Shown: piece after piece, positions 8,392 to 15,379 of the stretch
Layout of the letters: the number at the start of each line of letters is the position of its first letter
How positions within the stretch are numbered: the stretch's first letter is position 1
NCBI GenBank assembly: GCA_018262835.1
Contig: JADFDP010000011.1
Span: 1 to 47,636, forward strand
DNA length: 47,636 nt
Reading direction: 5' to 3'
Origin: Candidatus Aminicenantota bacterium
GTDB taxonomy: Bacteria > Acidobacteriota > Aminicenantia > UBA2199
The notes under the pieces: model-generated
Databases searched by the model: none
What the model was told of the DNA's origin: nothing
What the model saw: the letters and a program-made list of their open reading frames with translations, nothing else
Program-made: the position numbers and the translations under genes

Positions 8392-8437
8392 GAGATAAAA
8401 AAGAAAAACTTCTATTTCTTAGGCAAGGAGACGGAAA

Positions 8438-8848
8438 ATGAAAAAAAGCGCATGGCTTTTCGTCTTGTGCTGCCTGCTGGGTACGGCGCTGGCAGGAGCG
8501 CCGCCGAAGTTGACGCTGTTGTCCCCTCAGGACGGAGCGTACTGGAGGATCGGCTCCAGGCAAACCATCAGCTGGAGCGTCGTGCCGAACTTCGATGCCA
8601 CGGTCTACATCACCCTGTGGGGCTACAATGCCTCCCACCAGTTGATTACCTTCGGACCGATCGGCGAGCGGCCATATAAAGCTGGAAATTTCCTTTGGCA
8701 GGTCGGGAATTGCCCGTCCCGGAGGGTCACCCCCGGCAATTATTTCATCAAGATCTGGTTCTTCTATTCCGGCGTGAAAGTGGTCGCCGGAAACACGAAC
8801 CCGATCCACATCACATCCAACTGGATAAAACCAATCCCAACAAACTGA
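8438..8848 (+). CDS. Small secreted Ig-like (Kre9/Knh1-type) protein
   Basis: This 136-residue protein has a clear signal peptide (residues 1-20, ending TALAGA). The mature part has the pattern LLSPQDGAYWRIGSRQTISW, typical of the Kre9/KNH-type or 'GPI-anchored Ser/Thr-rich' Ig-like domain that recurs in bacterial surface proteins (L-x-P-x-x-G-x-x-W-x-x-G-x-x-x-x-I-x-W). Two cysteines are present, one in the signal region and one at VGNCPSR. AAGGAG lies upstream of ATG 8438. It is probably periplasmic or surface-exposed and binds something by its beta sandwich; no enzyme motif is visible. It could also be a stand-alone module from a larger adhesin family. Confidence 0.75.
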   Translation: MKKSAWLFVLCCLLGTALAGAPPKLTLLSPQDGAYWRIGSRQTISWSVVPNFDATVYITLWGYNASHQLITFGPIGERPYKAGNFLWQVGNCPSRRVTPGNYFIKIWFFYSGVKVVAGNTNPIHITSNWIKPIPTN

Positions 8849-8994
8849 ACCGAAGGAATTCCTGCTGCATGGGCGCCAGCAAGCACGACCGTCACGCCCA
8901 AAAAAGTCACGCTAACGGTGGGGCTGGAATGAGCCCGCCTCGTTCGCAGAAACTTTCCCTTTGTGAGTCGGTCACCTGTGCAAAAAAGCATGGA

Positions 8995-9354
8995 TCAATC
9001 GATGACATAGACCCTGGCGATAAAAGGAAGCAGCATGCCCAGCCCGTGTGCGATCAGGCAGAGCAGCAGCCAGTTGGCGTGCAACACGGCCGCGTATAAA
9101 TGACCGCGGCCGTCGGCATTTTTTTTCTCGCCGTGCAGCGCCCAGAGAAAATTGAAGAACAATGAAGCGAAGGCCAGGATCTGCCAGGGGAGCTGGTGCA
9201 GGCTGAGCCAGTGGGTCGGCACCGGCAGGGCTGTGAACTTGTTCAGCGAAAGGAACAGGCGATACGCGCTGAAACCGAGATCGATCAGCCAGGAGTAGCC
9301 GATCGTCAAGAGCAGCGAAACGACGTAAAGCAGGATTTTTCTTGTCCGCGTCAT
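8995..9354 (-). CDS. Small membrane protein, unrecognised
   Basis: This 119-residue protein has three to four hydrophobic segments (about 7-25, 57-72, 85-112) with a basic N-terminus (MTRTRKI). GGGAGG stands before ATG 9354, which supports the start. It converges with the small secreted protein gene; the 146-base gap between the two stops shows no clear terminator. No family assigned. Confidence 0.65.
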   Translation of the reverse strand: MTRTRKILLYVVSLLLTIGYSWLIDLGFSAYRLFLSLNKFTALPVPTHWLSLHQLPWQILAFASLFFNFLWALHGEKKNADGRGHLYAAVLHANWLLLCLIAHGLGMLLPFIARVYVID

Positions 9355-9576
9355 TTATCCCTCCCGAAGATCAAAACTTTTTGTTCGGCGCGCTGCGCAT
9401 GGCCGTTCATCTGGCTCCAGCGCACCGGGCGGCAGTCCGCTCCTTCGATCTGGCGGTTCAAAGCTTCCGCCGTCCGCACGGCCTTGCCCGGAAGCACTCC
9501 CCTCTCCTTGCCCGAGGCTCACGATAGCAGAATCGCTTCATTTCCGCAACAGCCAGCAAATCCCATCAAAAAAATC
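9355..9576. other. Intergenic stretch without recognisable content
   Basis: GC-rich sequence between the divergent small membrane protein and serine hydrolase genes. Apart from the hydrolase promoter at its right edge I see no gene, RNA or strong hairpin. Short open frames here have no ribosome site and no recognisable product. Confidence 0.4.
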
Positions 9577-9605
9577 TTGCATTTTATTTCCAGTACACAG
9601 ATAAT
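9577..9605 (+). promoter_or_regulatory. Promoter of serine hydrolase gene
   Basis: TTGCAT (9577-9582), 17 bp, GATAAT (9600-9605). AGGGAG follows before ATG 9628, giving a short leader of about 16 nt. Confidence 0.55.
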
Positions 9606-9627
9606 CCAGGCAGCAAGGGAGACGCAC

Positions 9628-11220
9628 ATGAAATTCTATCGGCAAAAAAAATCGACTGCTTTGACCATTCTTTTTACGGCGGCATTGTTTTTACCAAACT
9701 TGGGGACGGCGGAGGCCAGGCCGCGCGGTTCGCTCCCCCCCGGTTTGGACGCCTATGTGGCGCGGACGATGAAGGTTTTCGAAGTCCCTGGCATCGCCCT
9801 GGCCGTGGTCAAGGACGGCCGGGTGGTTTCGGCTCGAGGCTTCGGCTTGAAAAGGCTGGGCCGCGCGGAGAAAACGGACGCGCGAACACTGTTCGTCATC
9901 GCCTCCAACACGAAGTTGTTCACGGCCGCCGCCCTCGGCCTGCTGGTGGAGCAGGGACGCCTCGCCTGGGACGCGCCGGTCATGGACTATATGCCCGGCT
10001 TCTGCATGTGGGACCCTTTCGTCACCCGCGAGCTGACCGTGCGCGACTTGCTCGTGCACCGCAGCGGACTCGGACTGGGAGCCGGCGACCTCCTCTGGTG
10101 GCCGCCATCCACGTACACGCGCAAGGAAATCGTCCAGCGCCTGCGCTTCATCAGGCCCGCCACCTCGTTCCGCAGCGCCTATGCCTATGACAACGTGCTG
10201 TACCTGGCGGCCGGAGAACTGATCGAGGCGGTGAGCGGAAAAACCTGGGAGGAGTTCGTCGCCGAGCGCATCCTGCGCCCTCTGGGCATGTCCGCCACGA
10301 CCGTCCATGCGTCGGTCACCGGCCGGGGCGGAAACGAAGCCTGGCCTCACGCCCGCGTGGACGGGGCCGTCCGGCCGGTGGCGCCCTTTGCCAGCGACAA
10401 CACCAATCCCGCCGGCGGCATCCGTTCCAGCGCGGAGGACATATGCCGCTGGCTGCTGGTCCTGCTGAACAAGGGCAGGCTGGCCGACGGCAAGCGATTG
10501 TTCAGCGAACAGACGGCGCATGAGCTGACCGCGCTGGTCACCCCCCAGCCCATCGCGGCGCCGGCGCCGGAACTGGCCTCGCTGAAGCCCAACTTTCGCG
10601 GCTATGCCCTGGGACTCGGCTTACAAGACTACCGCGGCCATCCCGTGTTCTCCCACACCGGCGGCATGCCCGGCTATTTGTCCAGGATCACGCTGCTGCC
10701 CGATCTGGGGCTGGGAGTGGCCGTGTTCACCAACCAGGAGTCGGGCGACGCGTTCAACGCCATTACCTGGCGCATCGTGGACCATTACCTGAAGGCCCCG
10801 GCGACCGACTGGATCGAGGCCTTTCGCCAGGTGCGCTCCCGGCAGGAAGAAGAGAATTCCGCCGCTTTGAAAAAGGCCGCCGCTGCCCGCGCCTCGGGCT
10901 CGCGGCCGTCCCTGCCCCTCGAAAAATATTGCGGCCTCTATCGCGACTCCTGGTATGGCGACATCACCATCACCATGGAGGACGGCAAGGCGGTCATGCG
11001 CTTCGCCCATACGCCCGGGATGGTCGGCGACCTGGAGCATTGGCAGTATGACACTTTCATCGCCCGCTGGCGCGACCGCGAATTGCGCGCCGACGCTTAT
11101 GTGACCTTCGCGCTCAATCCCGATGGCAGTATTAACCAGGCCAAGATGAGTCCTGTCTCCCCGGATACCGACTTCAGCTTCGACTTCGGCGACCTGCTGC
11201 TCAAGCCGGCGAAATTATAG
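9628..11220 (+). CDS. Serine hydrolase, beta-lactamase/class C-PBP family
   Basis: This exported protein has 530 residues. A signal peptide (1-30) precedes a beta-lactamase-like domain with the active-site SNTK at 93-96 (SxxK), a YDN motif near 188 (Y-x-N class) and HTGG near 345 in the place of the KTG box. The C-terminal 150 residues (from about LPLEKYCGLYRDSWYGDITI) form the DUF3471-type lipocalin-like domain often attached to such hydrolases. Family knowledge: members include D-aminopeptidases, esterases and penicillin-binding proteins; the substrate cannot be assigned. Longer upstream readings in the same frame are rejected because ATG 9628 has both a ribosome site and a signal peptide. 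Confidence 0.9.
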   Translation: MKFYRQKKSTALTILFTAALFLPNLGTAEARPRGSLPPGLDAYVARTMKVFEVPGIALAVVKDGRVVSARGFGLKRLGRAEKTDARTLFVIASNTKLFTAAALGLLVEQGRLAWDAPVMDYMPGFCMWDPFVTRELTVRDLLVHRSGLGLGAGDLLWWPPSTYTRKEIVQRLRFIRPATSFRSAYAYDNVLYLAAGELIEAVSGKTWEEFVAERILRPLGMSATTVHASVTGRGGNEAWPHARVDGAVRPVAPFASDNTNPAGGIRSSAEDICRWLLVLLNKGRLADGKRLFSEQTAHELTALVTPQPIAAPAPELASLKPNFRGYALGLGLQDYRGHPVFSHTGGMPGYLSRITLLPDLGLGVAVFTNQESGDAFNAITWRIVDHYLKAPATDWIEAFRQVRSRQEEENSAALKKAAAARASGSRPSLPLEKYCGLYRDSWYGDITITMEDGKAVMRFAHTPGMVGDLEHWQYDTFIARWRDRELRADAYVTFALNPDGSINQAKMSPVSPDTDFSFDFGDLLLKPAKL

Positions 11221-11286
11221 CGGAGAAAACAAATACCCCGGGGACAGGCCGCAGACAAATGAATTTGCCTCCCTGATTTCAGATGA

Positions 11287-11318
11287 GGTTCGATGTTCGA
11301 CGTTCGAAGTTCGATGTT
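11287..11318. repeat. Dispersed TTCGA-type repeat, copy 1
   Basis: Four tandem units of about 8 bases (GTTCGATG, TTCGACG, TTCGAAG, TTCGATG). The core GTTCGAAGTTCGATGTT (11302-11318) recurs exactly, in inverted orientation, at 35007-35023, and with one mismatch at 34902-34918. This indicates an interspersed intergenic repeat family. Confidence 0.6.
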
Positions 11319-11412
11319 GAAAAGCCATAGACGAAATCATCAGGTCATTCCTGATTCTTACTAGTCACTCATCACGAATTACGAATCGCGACAGCTCGTT
11401 TAAGTTCCAGGA

Positions 11413-11465
11413 GGGGTGGGGATGAGCTCCTTTCGCTTGCAGTTCCCACCCCCGACGGTTTTTTT
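11413..11465 (+). terminator. Possible terminator after serine hydrolase
   Basis: GGGGTGGGGA (11413-11422) pairs with TTCCCACCCC (11443-11452), with one G-T pair, around a 20-base loop. A run of seven T follows at 11459-11465, but six bases separate stem and T-run, so efficiency is uncertain. Confidence 0.4.
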
Positions 11466-11540
11466 AATTATTGGAATCGAGGTAAAAAAAGATTATTAGG
11501 TTCTCAAAGTTTTTGGGAAAACGGAGGGGGCAGGGATGCA

Positions 11541-11656
11541 CGAGCGGCCCGCTGGGGCCCGCTCGCCAAGGGCGACCTCGCTGCGCTCGATCGTGCCAAT
11601 TCGGGCTCCATGCCCGAATTGGTCGAACCCAGTTAATGCGTGGGTTCAAATCCCAC
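11541..11656. other. Cluster of three hairpins with a tRNA T-arm-like end
   Basis: Hairpin 1 (11541-11565) has a 10-bp GC stem with one bulge and GCTG loop. Hairpin 2 (11596-11622) is a perfect 11-bp stem, CCAATTCGGGC/GCCCGAATTGG, with a 5-base loop. Hairpin 3 (11625-11647) has the perfect 7-bp arms GAACCCA/TGGGTTC. Overlapping it, 11640-11656 reads as a tRNA T-arm (GTGGG, TTCAAAT, CCCAC) that is an inverted copy, with one mismatch, of the T-arm of the adjacent tRNA-Ser. No matching 5' acceptor strand exists, so it is not a tRNA gene. Confidence 0.4.
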
Positions 11657-11677
11657 ACTAGATCTACAAAGAAAAAA

Positions 11678-11766
11678 CGGAGGAGGTGGGATTCGAACCC
11701 ACGATGGGGATCACTCCCCATAACGATTTTCGAGACCGTCCCGTTCAACCGCTCCGGCACCCCTCC
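11678..11766 (-). tRNA. tRNA-Ser (anticodon CGA)
   Basis: The minus strand folds as a class II tRNA of 89 bases. The acceptor arm is GGAGGGG/CTCCTCC with discriminator G; the anticodon stem ACGGT/ATCGT encloses loop CTCGAAA, giving anticodon CGA; there is a long variable arm (GGGGAGTGATCCCC) and the T-arm is GTGGG-TTCGAAT-CCCAC. CCA is not encoded. Six T follow directly and may terminate transcription. The first 56 bases lie inside the open frame of tadA on the same strand. Confidence 0.93.
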
Positions 11767-12211
11767 GCGCCTGGAAAAAACCGGACAACAAGGTCGATGA
11801 GGGCAAAGCCAACAGCCCTGACTCGACCGCGATCCGGTGGTTATATATGTGTTTCACCTTGTCAAAAACGCCGCTGGCAAATATCCCGTTCTTGGGATCG
11901 CCGGCGCCATAAAACAATTTCGCGATCCGGGCCTGGACCATGGCGCTGTAGCACATCAGGCAGGGCTCGAGCGTAACATACAACTCGGCGCCGTTCAGCC
12001 GGTAGGCGCCGGCTTTTTTTCCCGCCCGCCGCAGCGCCTTGATCTCGGCATGGGCGCTGGGGTCGCAGTCCGAGATGGGGGCGTTGCCGCCGCTGCCGAT
12101 GACCCGCCCGTCGCGAACGACCACCGCGCCCACGGGCACCTCGCCGCGTCTTTCGGCGGCGACGGCCCGGGACAAGGCCATTTTCATGAAATATGCGGCG
12201 TCTTTTTTCAT
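11711..12211 (-). CDS. tadA: tRNA(adenine-34) deaminase TadA
   Basis: This cytidine/deoxycytidylate deaminase-fold protein has 166 residues. It shows the catalytic zinc site HAEIKAL (H-A-E) at about residues 53-55, and PCLMC (P-C-x-x-C) near 82-86. Family knowledge: TadA converts A34 to inosine in tRNA-Arg(ACG), acting in the cytoplasm. Strikingly, that tRNA gene lies only 28 bases upstream on the same strand, so enzyme and substrate appear to be co-transcribed. The reading frame has no stop before the downstream tRNA-Ser: the last 18 codons (from about AGGGGT) read through the 5' part of the tRNA and stop at TGA 11713-11711. The usual TadA C-terminus would end around FFQARR, so the last residues are probably non-essential. 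There is no clear ribosome site at ATG 12211; ATG 12187 is an alternative. Confidence 0.93.
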   Translation of the reverse strand: MKKDAAYFMKMALSRAVAAERRGEVPVGAVVVRDGRVIGSGGNAPISDCDPSAHAEIKALRRAGKKAGAYRLNGAELYVTLEPCLMCYSAMVQARIAKLFYGAGDPKNGIFASGVFDKVKHIYNHRIAVESGLLALPSSTLLSGFFQARRGAGAVERDGLENRYGE

Positions 12212-12239
12212 TTTGGGAAAAACCCGGAAAAAACAAAAA

Positions 12240-12312
12240 CGCACCTGGAGGGATTCGAACCCCCAACCCTTTGATCCGTAGTCAAAAGCTCTATCCATTG
12301 AGCTACAGGTGC
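12240..12312 (-). tRNA. tRNA-Arg (anticodon ACG)
   Basis: The minus strand folds as a 73-base class I tRNA: acceptor GCACCTG/CAGGTGC with discriminator G, D-arm GCTC/GAGC, anticodon stem TTTGA/TCAAA with loop CTACGGA (anticodon ACG), and T-arm GGGGG-TTCGAAT-CCCTC. CCA is not encoded. The A34 is the target of TadA, encoded just downstream. Confidence 0.94.
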
Positions 12313-12324
12313 ATTCAGGAAAAT

Positions 12325-12353
12325 ATTTTACCACAAAACTCGGCATACGGCAA
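12325..12353 (-). promoter_or_regulatory. Promoter of the tRNA-Arg / tadA / tRNA-Ser unit
   Basis: Minus strand TTGCCG (12353-12348), 17 bp, TAAAAT (12330-12325), with the mature tRNA beginning 12 bases later at 12312. It could serve all three genes because no convincing terminator separates them. Confidence 0.6.
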
Positions 12354-12357
12354 ACGG

Positions 12358-12511
12358 GAGAGGGTATGAGGGAAAGGCAAGGGAAGAGAGAGGGAGGAAT
12401 GAGGGAAGATAGAGTGAGAAAAAGAAAAAGCACTCCATAAAATTCGCTTCATTTTTTCTCTCACTGTATTTCCCTTTCTCTTCCCTCTGTTTTCCCTCAC
12501 TCTTCCCTGAT
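12358..12511. repeat. Polypurine/polypyrimidine imperfect inverted repeat
   Basis: The left arm (about 12358-12429) is a purine run built of GAGGGAA-like units; the right arm (about 12451-12509) is the complementary pyrimidine run (TTCCCTC units). Read on one strand the arms could fold into a long imperfect hairpin. It lies between the divergent promoters of the tRNA-Arg unit and the 12565 gene and has no coding content. Confidence 0.55.
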
Positions 12512-12520
12512 TACTCCGGC

Positions 12521-12549
12521 TTGTCAAACACGCGCTTCTAATTTACAAT
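12521..12549 (+). promoter_or_regulatory. Promoter of DUF5924/DUF2914 gene, very short leader
   Basis: TTGTCA (12521-12526), 17 bp, TACAAT (12544-12549). ATG 12565 is 15 bases after the -10 box, so the leader is only about 8-9 nt and has no ribosome site. Confidence 0.6.
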
Positions 12550-12564
12550 GCACACTAAACTCCA

Positions 12565-13584
12565 ATGGCAGCGATAAAACAATTTTTCGGCGAGTTCCTG
12601 AACCGGCACCAGGACAAACTCTGGTGGTTTCACAGTTCCTATTCCCTGCTCCTGGGCGTGGGCGTGATGTGGCTGGGGACAAAGAATTTCTCCTACCTGC
12701 GTCTGGCCGTATTCCACATCGCCTTCATCTGGCTGAGCAGCCTGGCCCTTCCCATGCTGGCCCACCTTCGGCGTCTTCCGGAACACTGGCGCCGCCGCCT
12801 GCGCCTGTTGATCAACTATTTCCAGCGTAACTTCTACCAGCAGCTGCTGTTTTTCATTCTCCCCATCTACTACTTGAGCGCCACCTGGGGAGCGGGCAAC
12901 ATGCTGTTCGTGCTGCTGCTGGCCGTTTCGGCGCTGCTGGCCACCATGGACATCATCTACGACCGCTACCTATCGGTCAACGGGCGCCTGCTGGCCGTGT
13001 TTTTCGCTTTTAACCTGTTCGCCTGCATCAACGTCATGCTGCCCGTGGTCTGGAACTTTAAAAATTCATTCTCATTGCGCTTGAGCGCCCTGCTGGCCCT
13101 GGCCGGATTCGTTACCTTCAGCTTCGCCCTGCGGGGAGTTAAAAACCGCGGCCGCCTGCGCCTCATCCTTACCGCAGCCCTGTTGCTGGCCTTGGTCAGC
13201 GAGATCGGCCGCTCTCTGATCCCGCCGGCGCCGCTGCGCCTTCTGGAATGCGGCTTCGGCCTGGGTTGGGATGAGCAGAGCAAGCAGTTCAGTGAGCGCT
13301 TGCGCGAACTCCCGGTCGGCGGCCCGCGCAAGATCTACGCCCTGACCTCCATCAGGGCTCCGCTCGGGCTGAAGGACCGTGTCAGCCACCGCTGGTATTT
13401 GGACGGAGAGCTGGTTTACGCTTCGCCGGTCATCAAGCTCAGCGGCGGCCGCAAAAGCGGGTTCCGCCTCTGGACTTTCCGCACCATCAATAAGATCGCC
13501 CCCGCTTCGACCCTGCGTATCGATGTGCGCACAGAGTCCGGCCAGTTGATCGGGCGCTGCCGCATCCGCACCGGCAGCGGTTGA
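12565..13584 (+). CDS. DUF5924/DUF2914 membrane protein
   Basis: This 339-residue protein has eight or so hydrophobic segments in the first 215 residues (DUF5924-like) and a soluble C-terminal domain of about 110 residues. The soluble part matches the DUF2914 pattern: LKDRVSHRWYLDGELVYASP, then FRLWTFRTINKIAPASTLRIDVRTESGQLIGR. Function is unknown in the families I recall. The start ATG 12565 is fixed by the close promoter rather than by a ribosome site. The stop overlaps the -35 box of the dsbD-like gene downstream. Confidence 0.8.
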   Translation: MAAIKQFFGEFLNRHQDKLWWFHSSYSLLLGVGVMWLGTKNFSYLRLAVFHIAFIWLSSLALPMLAHLRRLPEHWRRRLRLLINYFQRNFYQQLLFFILPIYYLSATWGAGNMLFVLLLAVSALLATMDIIYDRYLSVNGRLLAVFFAFNLFACINVMLPVVWNFKNSFSLRLSALLALAGFVTFSFALRGVKNRGRLRLILTAALLLALVSEIGRSLIPPAPLRLLECGFGLGWDEQSKQFSERLRELPVGGPRKIYALTSIRAPLGLKDRVSHRWYLDGELVYASPVIKLSGGRKSGFRLWTFRTINKIAPASTLRIDVRTESGQLIGRCRIRTGSG

Positions 13585-13609
13585 CCGGCAGGCATTTTTT
13601 TGTTACCAT
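13581..13609 (+). promoter_or_regulatory. Promoter of dsbD-like gene, near-leaderless
   Basis: TTGACC (13581-13586) overlaps the upstream stop codon; then 17 bp, TACCAT (13604-13609), nine bases and ATG 13619. The predicted leader is about 2-3 nt, with no ribosome site. Confidence 0.5.
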
Positions 13610-13618
13610 GAAGACCCC

Positions 13619-15376
13619 ATGAAAAAGAAAATATCATTCGCCGCCTGCCTGCTGTTCGCCGTTCTGCACCCCGCCTGGCCCCAGTTCGGCGGACAGGAAG
13701 CGGTGCGGCCGAGGATCGCGGCCCGGGTTGTCCCGGCATCGGGATATGTTGATTTTCATCTCCAGGTCCCGGCCGGATACCACATCACCGATCTGAAAAA
13801 CAATTTTTTCGCCATCACGGCCGTTCCGAATGATTTCGCCGCCGTGGGCAGAACCATTTTCCCGACCGGTGTCCCTTTCGGAGAAGAAAGCGTCTTCAAG
13901 GGAGAATTCAGCGTCCGCGTTCTTCTCACCATCCTGAAACCCGTTAAAACTCCGGTCAAGATCGATTTTGACGTTTCCTTTCAAGTATGCCAGGAATATC
14001 CGGAAGAGCTGTGCTATCCTCCCGACCAGAGCCGGGTCCAGGTCGAAATCGGTCCCGATTTCTCCCCGGCGGGGGCGGCGACCGCCGCAGGCGCCGCCGG
14101 CCGCAGAAACGAACCGCTGCCGAGGCGGCTGGAAAACCTCATCCGCGGCCGGCTCAGCCGGGCTTCACTGCTGCTGTTTGTCCTGGTTTTCGCCGCCGGA
14201 TTTTTGGCCAGCCTGACCCCCTGCGTCTACCCGGTCATACCCATCATCATGGGCTACGTGGGCGGCCGCAGCGGCGGACGAAAGCTGAAGGGATTCACAC
14301 TCTCCCTGTTTTTCGTCCTGGGGCTCTCCCTGGTCTATTCCCTGCTGGGGGTGGTTGCCGCCAAAACCGGCTCGCTGATCGGCATCTCTTTTCAAAACCC
14401 CGTCGTGGTGGCGGCCGTCGCCGCCATCTTCATCGTCATGGGCTTGAGCCTGGCCGGGCTGTTTTCCATCCCGGTACCGGCCTGGATAACGTCCAAGATG
14501 TCCCGCAGCCGCAAAAGCGACATCGCCGGCGCCCTGGTCATCGGCGGGGTTTCCGCTGTCATCGCCGCGCCCTGCGTCGGTCCGGTGCTCATCGCTTTGC
14601 TTTCCTGGATCAGCCAGTCGGGGAATATCTTCCTCGGTTTCTGGCTGACGTTCGTATTCTCCCTGGGCATGAGCGTCATTTTTCTCGTGGCCGGAACCTT
14701 TTCCGGGGCCATCGCCGCCCTGCCCCGCGGCGGCAAATGGATGAGCACCGTGAAATATGTTTTCTCCGCCCTGCTCATCGCCGGCGGCATCTTTTTCCTG
14801 AGCAACATCCTCAACCCCTGGTTGATCCTGCTGCTTTGGGGAACGTATCTCATCGCCCTGGCAGTCGGCCTCGGCCTGTTCCGGCCCCAGGCGGAAGAAG
14901 GCGTGGCTCCGGTCCTGGCCAGGACCGCAGTGGTTCTGGTTTTTTTGTGCGGCGCCGTCTTGTTTCACCAGGGGCTTTCCCAGCGGTTCTTCCCGACGGC
15001 GGCAGCGGGCGCGGCGCCGGCAAAAGCATCCCTGCCCTGGCTCGACGACCTGCCCCTGGCCAAACAAAGAGCCCGCGCGGAAAACAAGCGGCTATTGATC
15101 GACGCCTGGGCCGAATGGTGCGCGGCCTGCCGCGAACTGGATGAAAAAACCTTCAGCCGCGGCGCTGTCCGCGCCGCCTTGCGGGAGTATATCCTGGTCA
15201 AACTCGACTTCACCCGCCAGAGCGAAAAAAACGAGATTTTAAAAAAGGAACTGGGCATTATCGGCATGCCCACGGTTATTTTTCTCGATTCCGGAGGCGT
15301 GGAAAGCGGGCGCTTTTCGGGCTTTCTCTCTGCCGAGGACTTTCTGGGACTGCTCCGCGGTTATCAGAGCTTATAG
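13619..15376 (+). CDS. dsbD: Thiol:disulfide interchange protein DsbD-like
   Basis: This 585-residue protein is close to the length of DsbD. A signal peptide (1-20) is followed by a periplasmic domain with a Cys pair at 124 and 132 (FQVCQEYPEELCYPP). An eight-helix membrane domain carries the two conserved cysteines in SLTPCVYPV and AAPCVGPV. A C-terminal thioredoxin domain has WCAAC (C501, C504) in WAEWCAACRELDEKTF and cis-Pro GMPTVIF. All six redox cysteines of the family are present, so electron transfer from cytoplasmic thioredoxin to periplasmic partners is likely. The gene converges with the outer-membrane barrel gene, with only three bases between stops. Confidence 0.92.
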   Translation: MKKKISFAACLLFAVLHPAWPQFGGQEAVRPRIAARVVPASGYVDFHLQVPAGYHITDLKNNFFAITAVPNDFAAVGRTIFPTGVPFGEESVFKGEFSVRVLLTILKPVKTPVKIDFDVSFQVCQEYPEELCYPPDQSRVQVEIGPDFSPAGAATAAGAAGRRNEPLPRRLENLIRGRLSRASLLLFVLVFAAGFLASLTPCVYPVIPIIMGYVGGRSGGRKLKGFTLSLFFVLGLSLVYSLLGVVAAKTGSLIGISFQNPVVVAAVAAIFIVMGLSLAGLFSIPVPAWITSKMSRSRKSDIAGALVIGGVSAVIAAPCVGPVLIALLSWISQSGNIFLGFWLTFVFSLGMSVIFLVAGTFSGAIAALPRGGKWMSTVKYVFSALLIAGGIFFLSNILNPWLILLLWGTYLIALAVGLGLFRPQAEEGVAPVLARTAVVLVFLCGAVLFHQGLSQRFFPTAAAGAAPAKASLPWLDDLPLAKQRARAENKRLLIDAWAEWCAACRELDEKTFSRGAVRAALREYILVKLDFTRQSEKNEILKKELGIIGMPTVIFLDSGGVESGRFSGFLSAEDFLGLLRGYQSL

Positions 15377-15379
15377 AAT

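Larger units (their letters stand above)
11221..11677. other. 457-base non-coding region: repeats, terminator-like stem, hairpin cluster
   Basis: No convincing gene is present. From left to right it holds a TTCGA-based tandem repeat (11287-11318), short CACGAAT/TACGAAT repeats near 11373-11390, a terminator-like stem (11413-11465) and three hairpins followed by a tRNA T-arm-like sequence (11541-11656). A minus-strand open frame through this area is an artefact of the structured sequence. Confidence 0.5.

Noticed and set aside
11585-11664. A further tRNA gene on the plus strand, suggested by the T-arm at 11640-11656
   Set aside because: No 5' acceptor strand pairs with ACTAGAT, and no D-arm or anticodon arm can be drawn.
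11464-11760. A 98-codon minus-strand frame over the hairpin cluster and tRNA-Ser
   Set aside because: It runs through the tRNA and three stem-loops and reads like the spurious proteins often called at tRNA borders.
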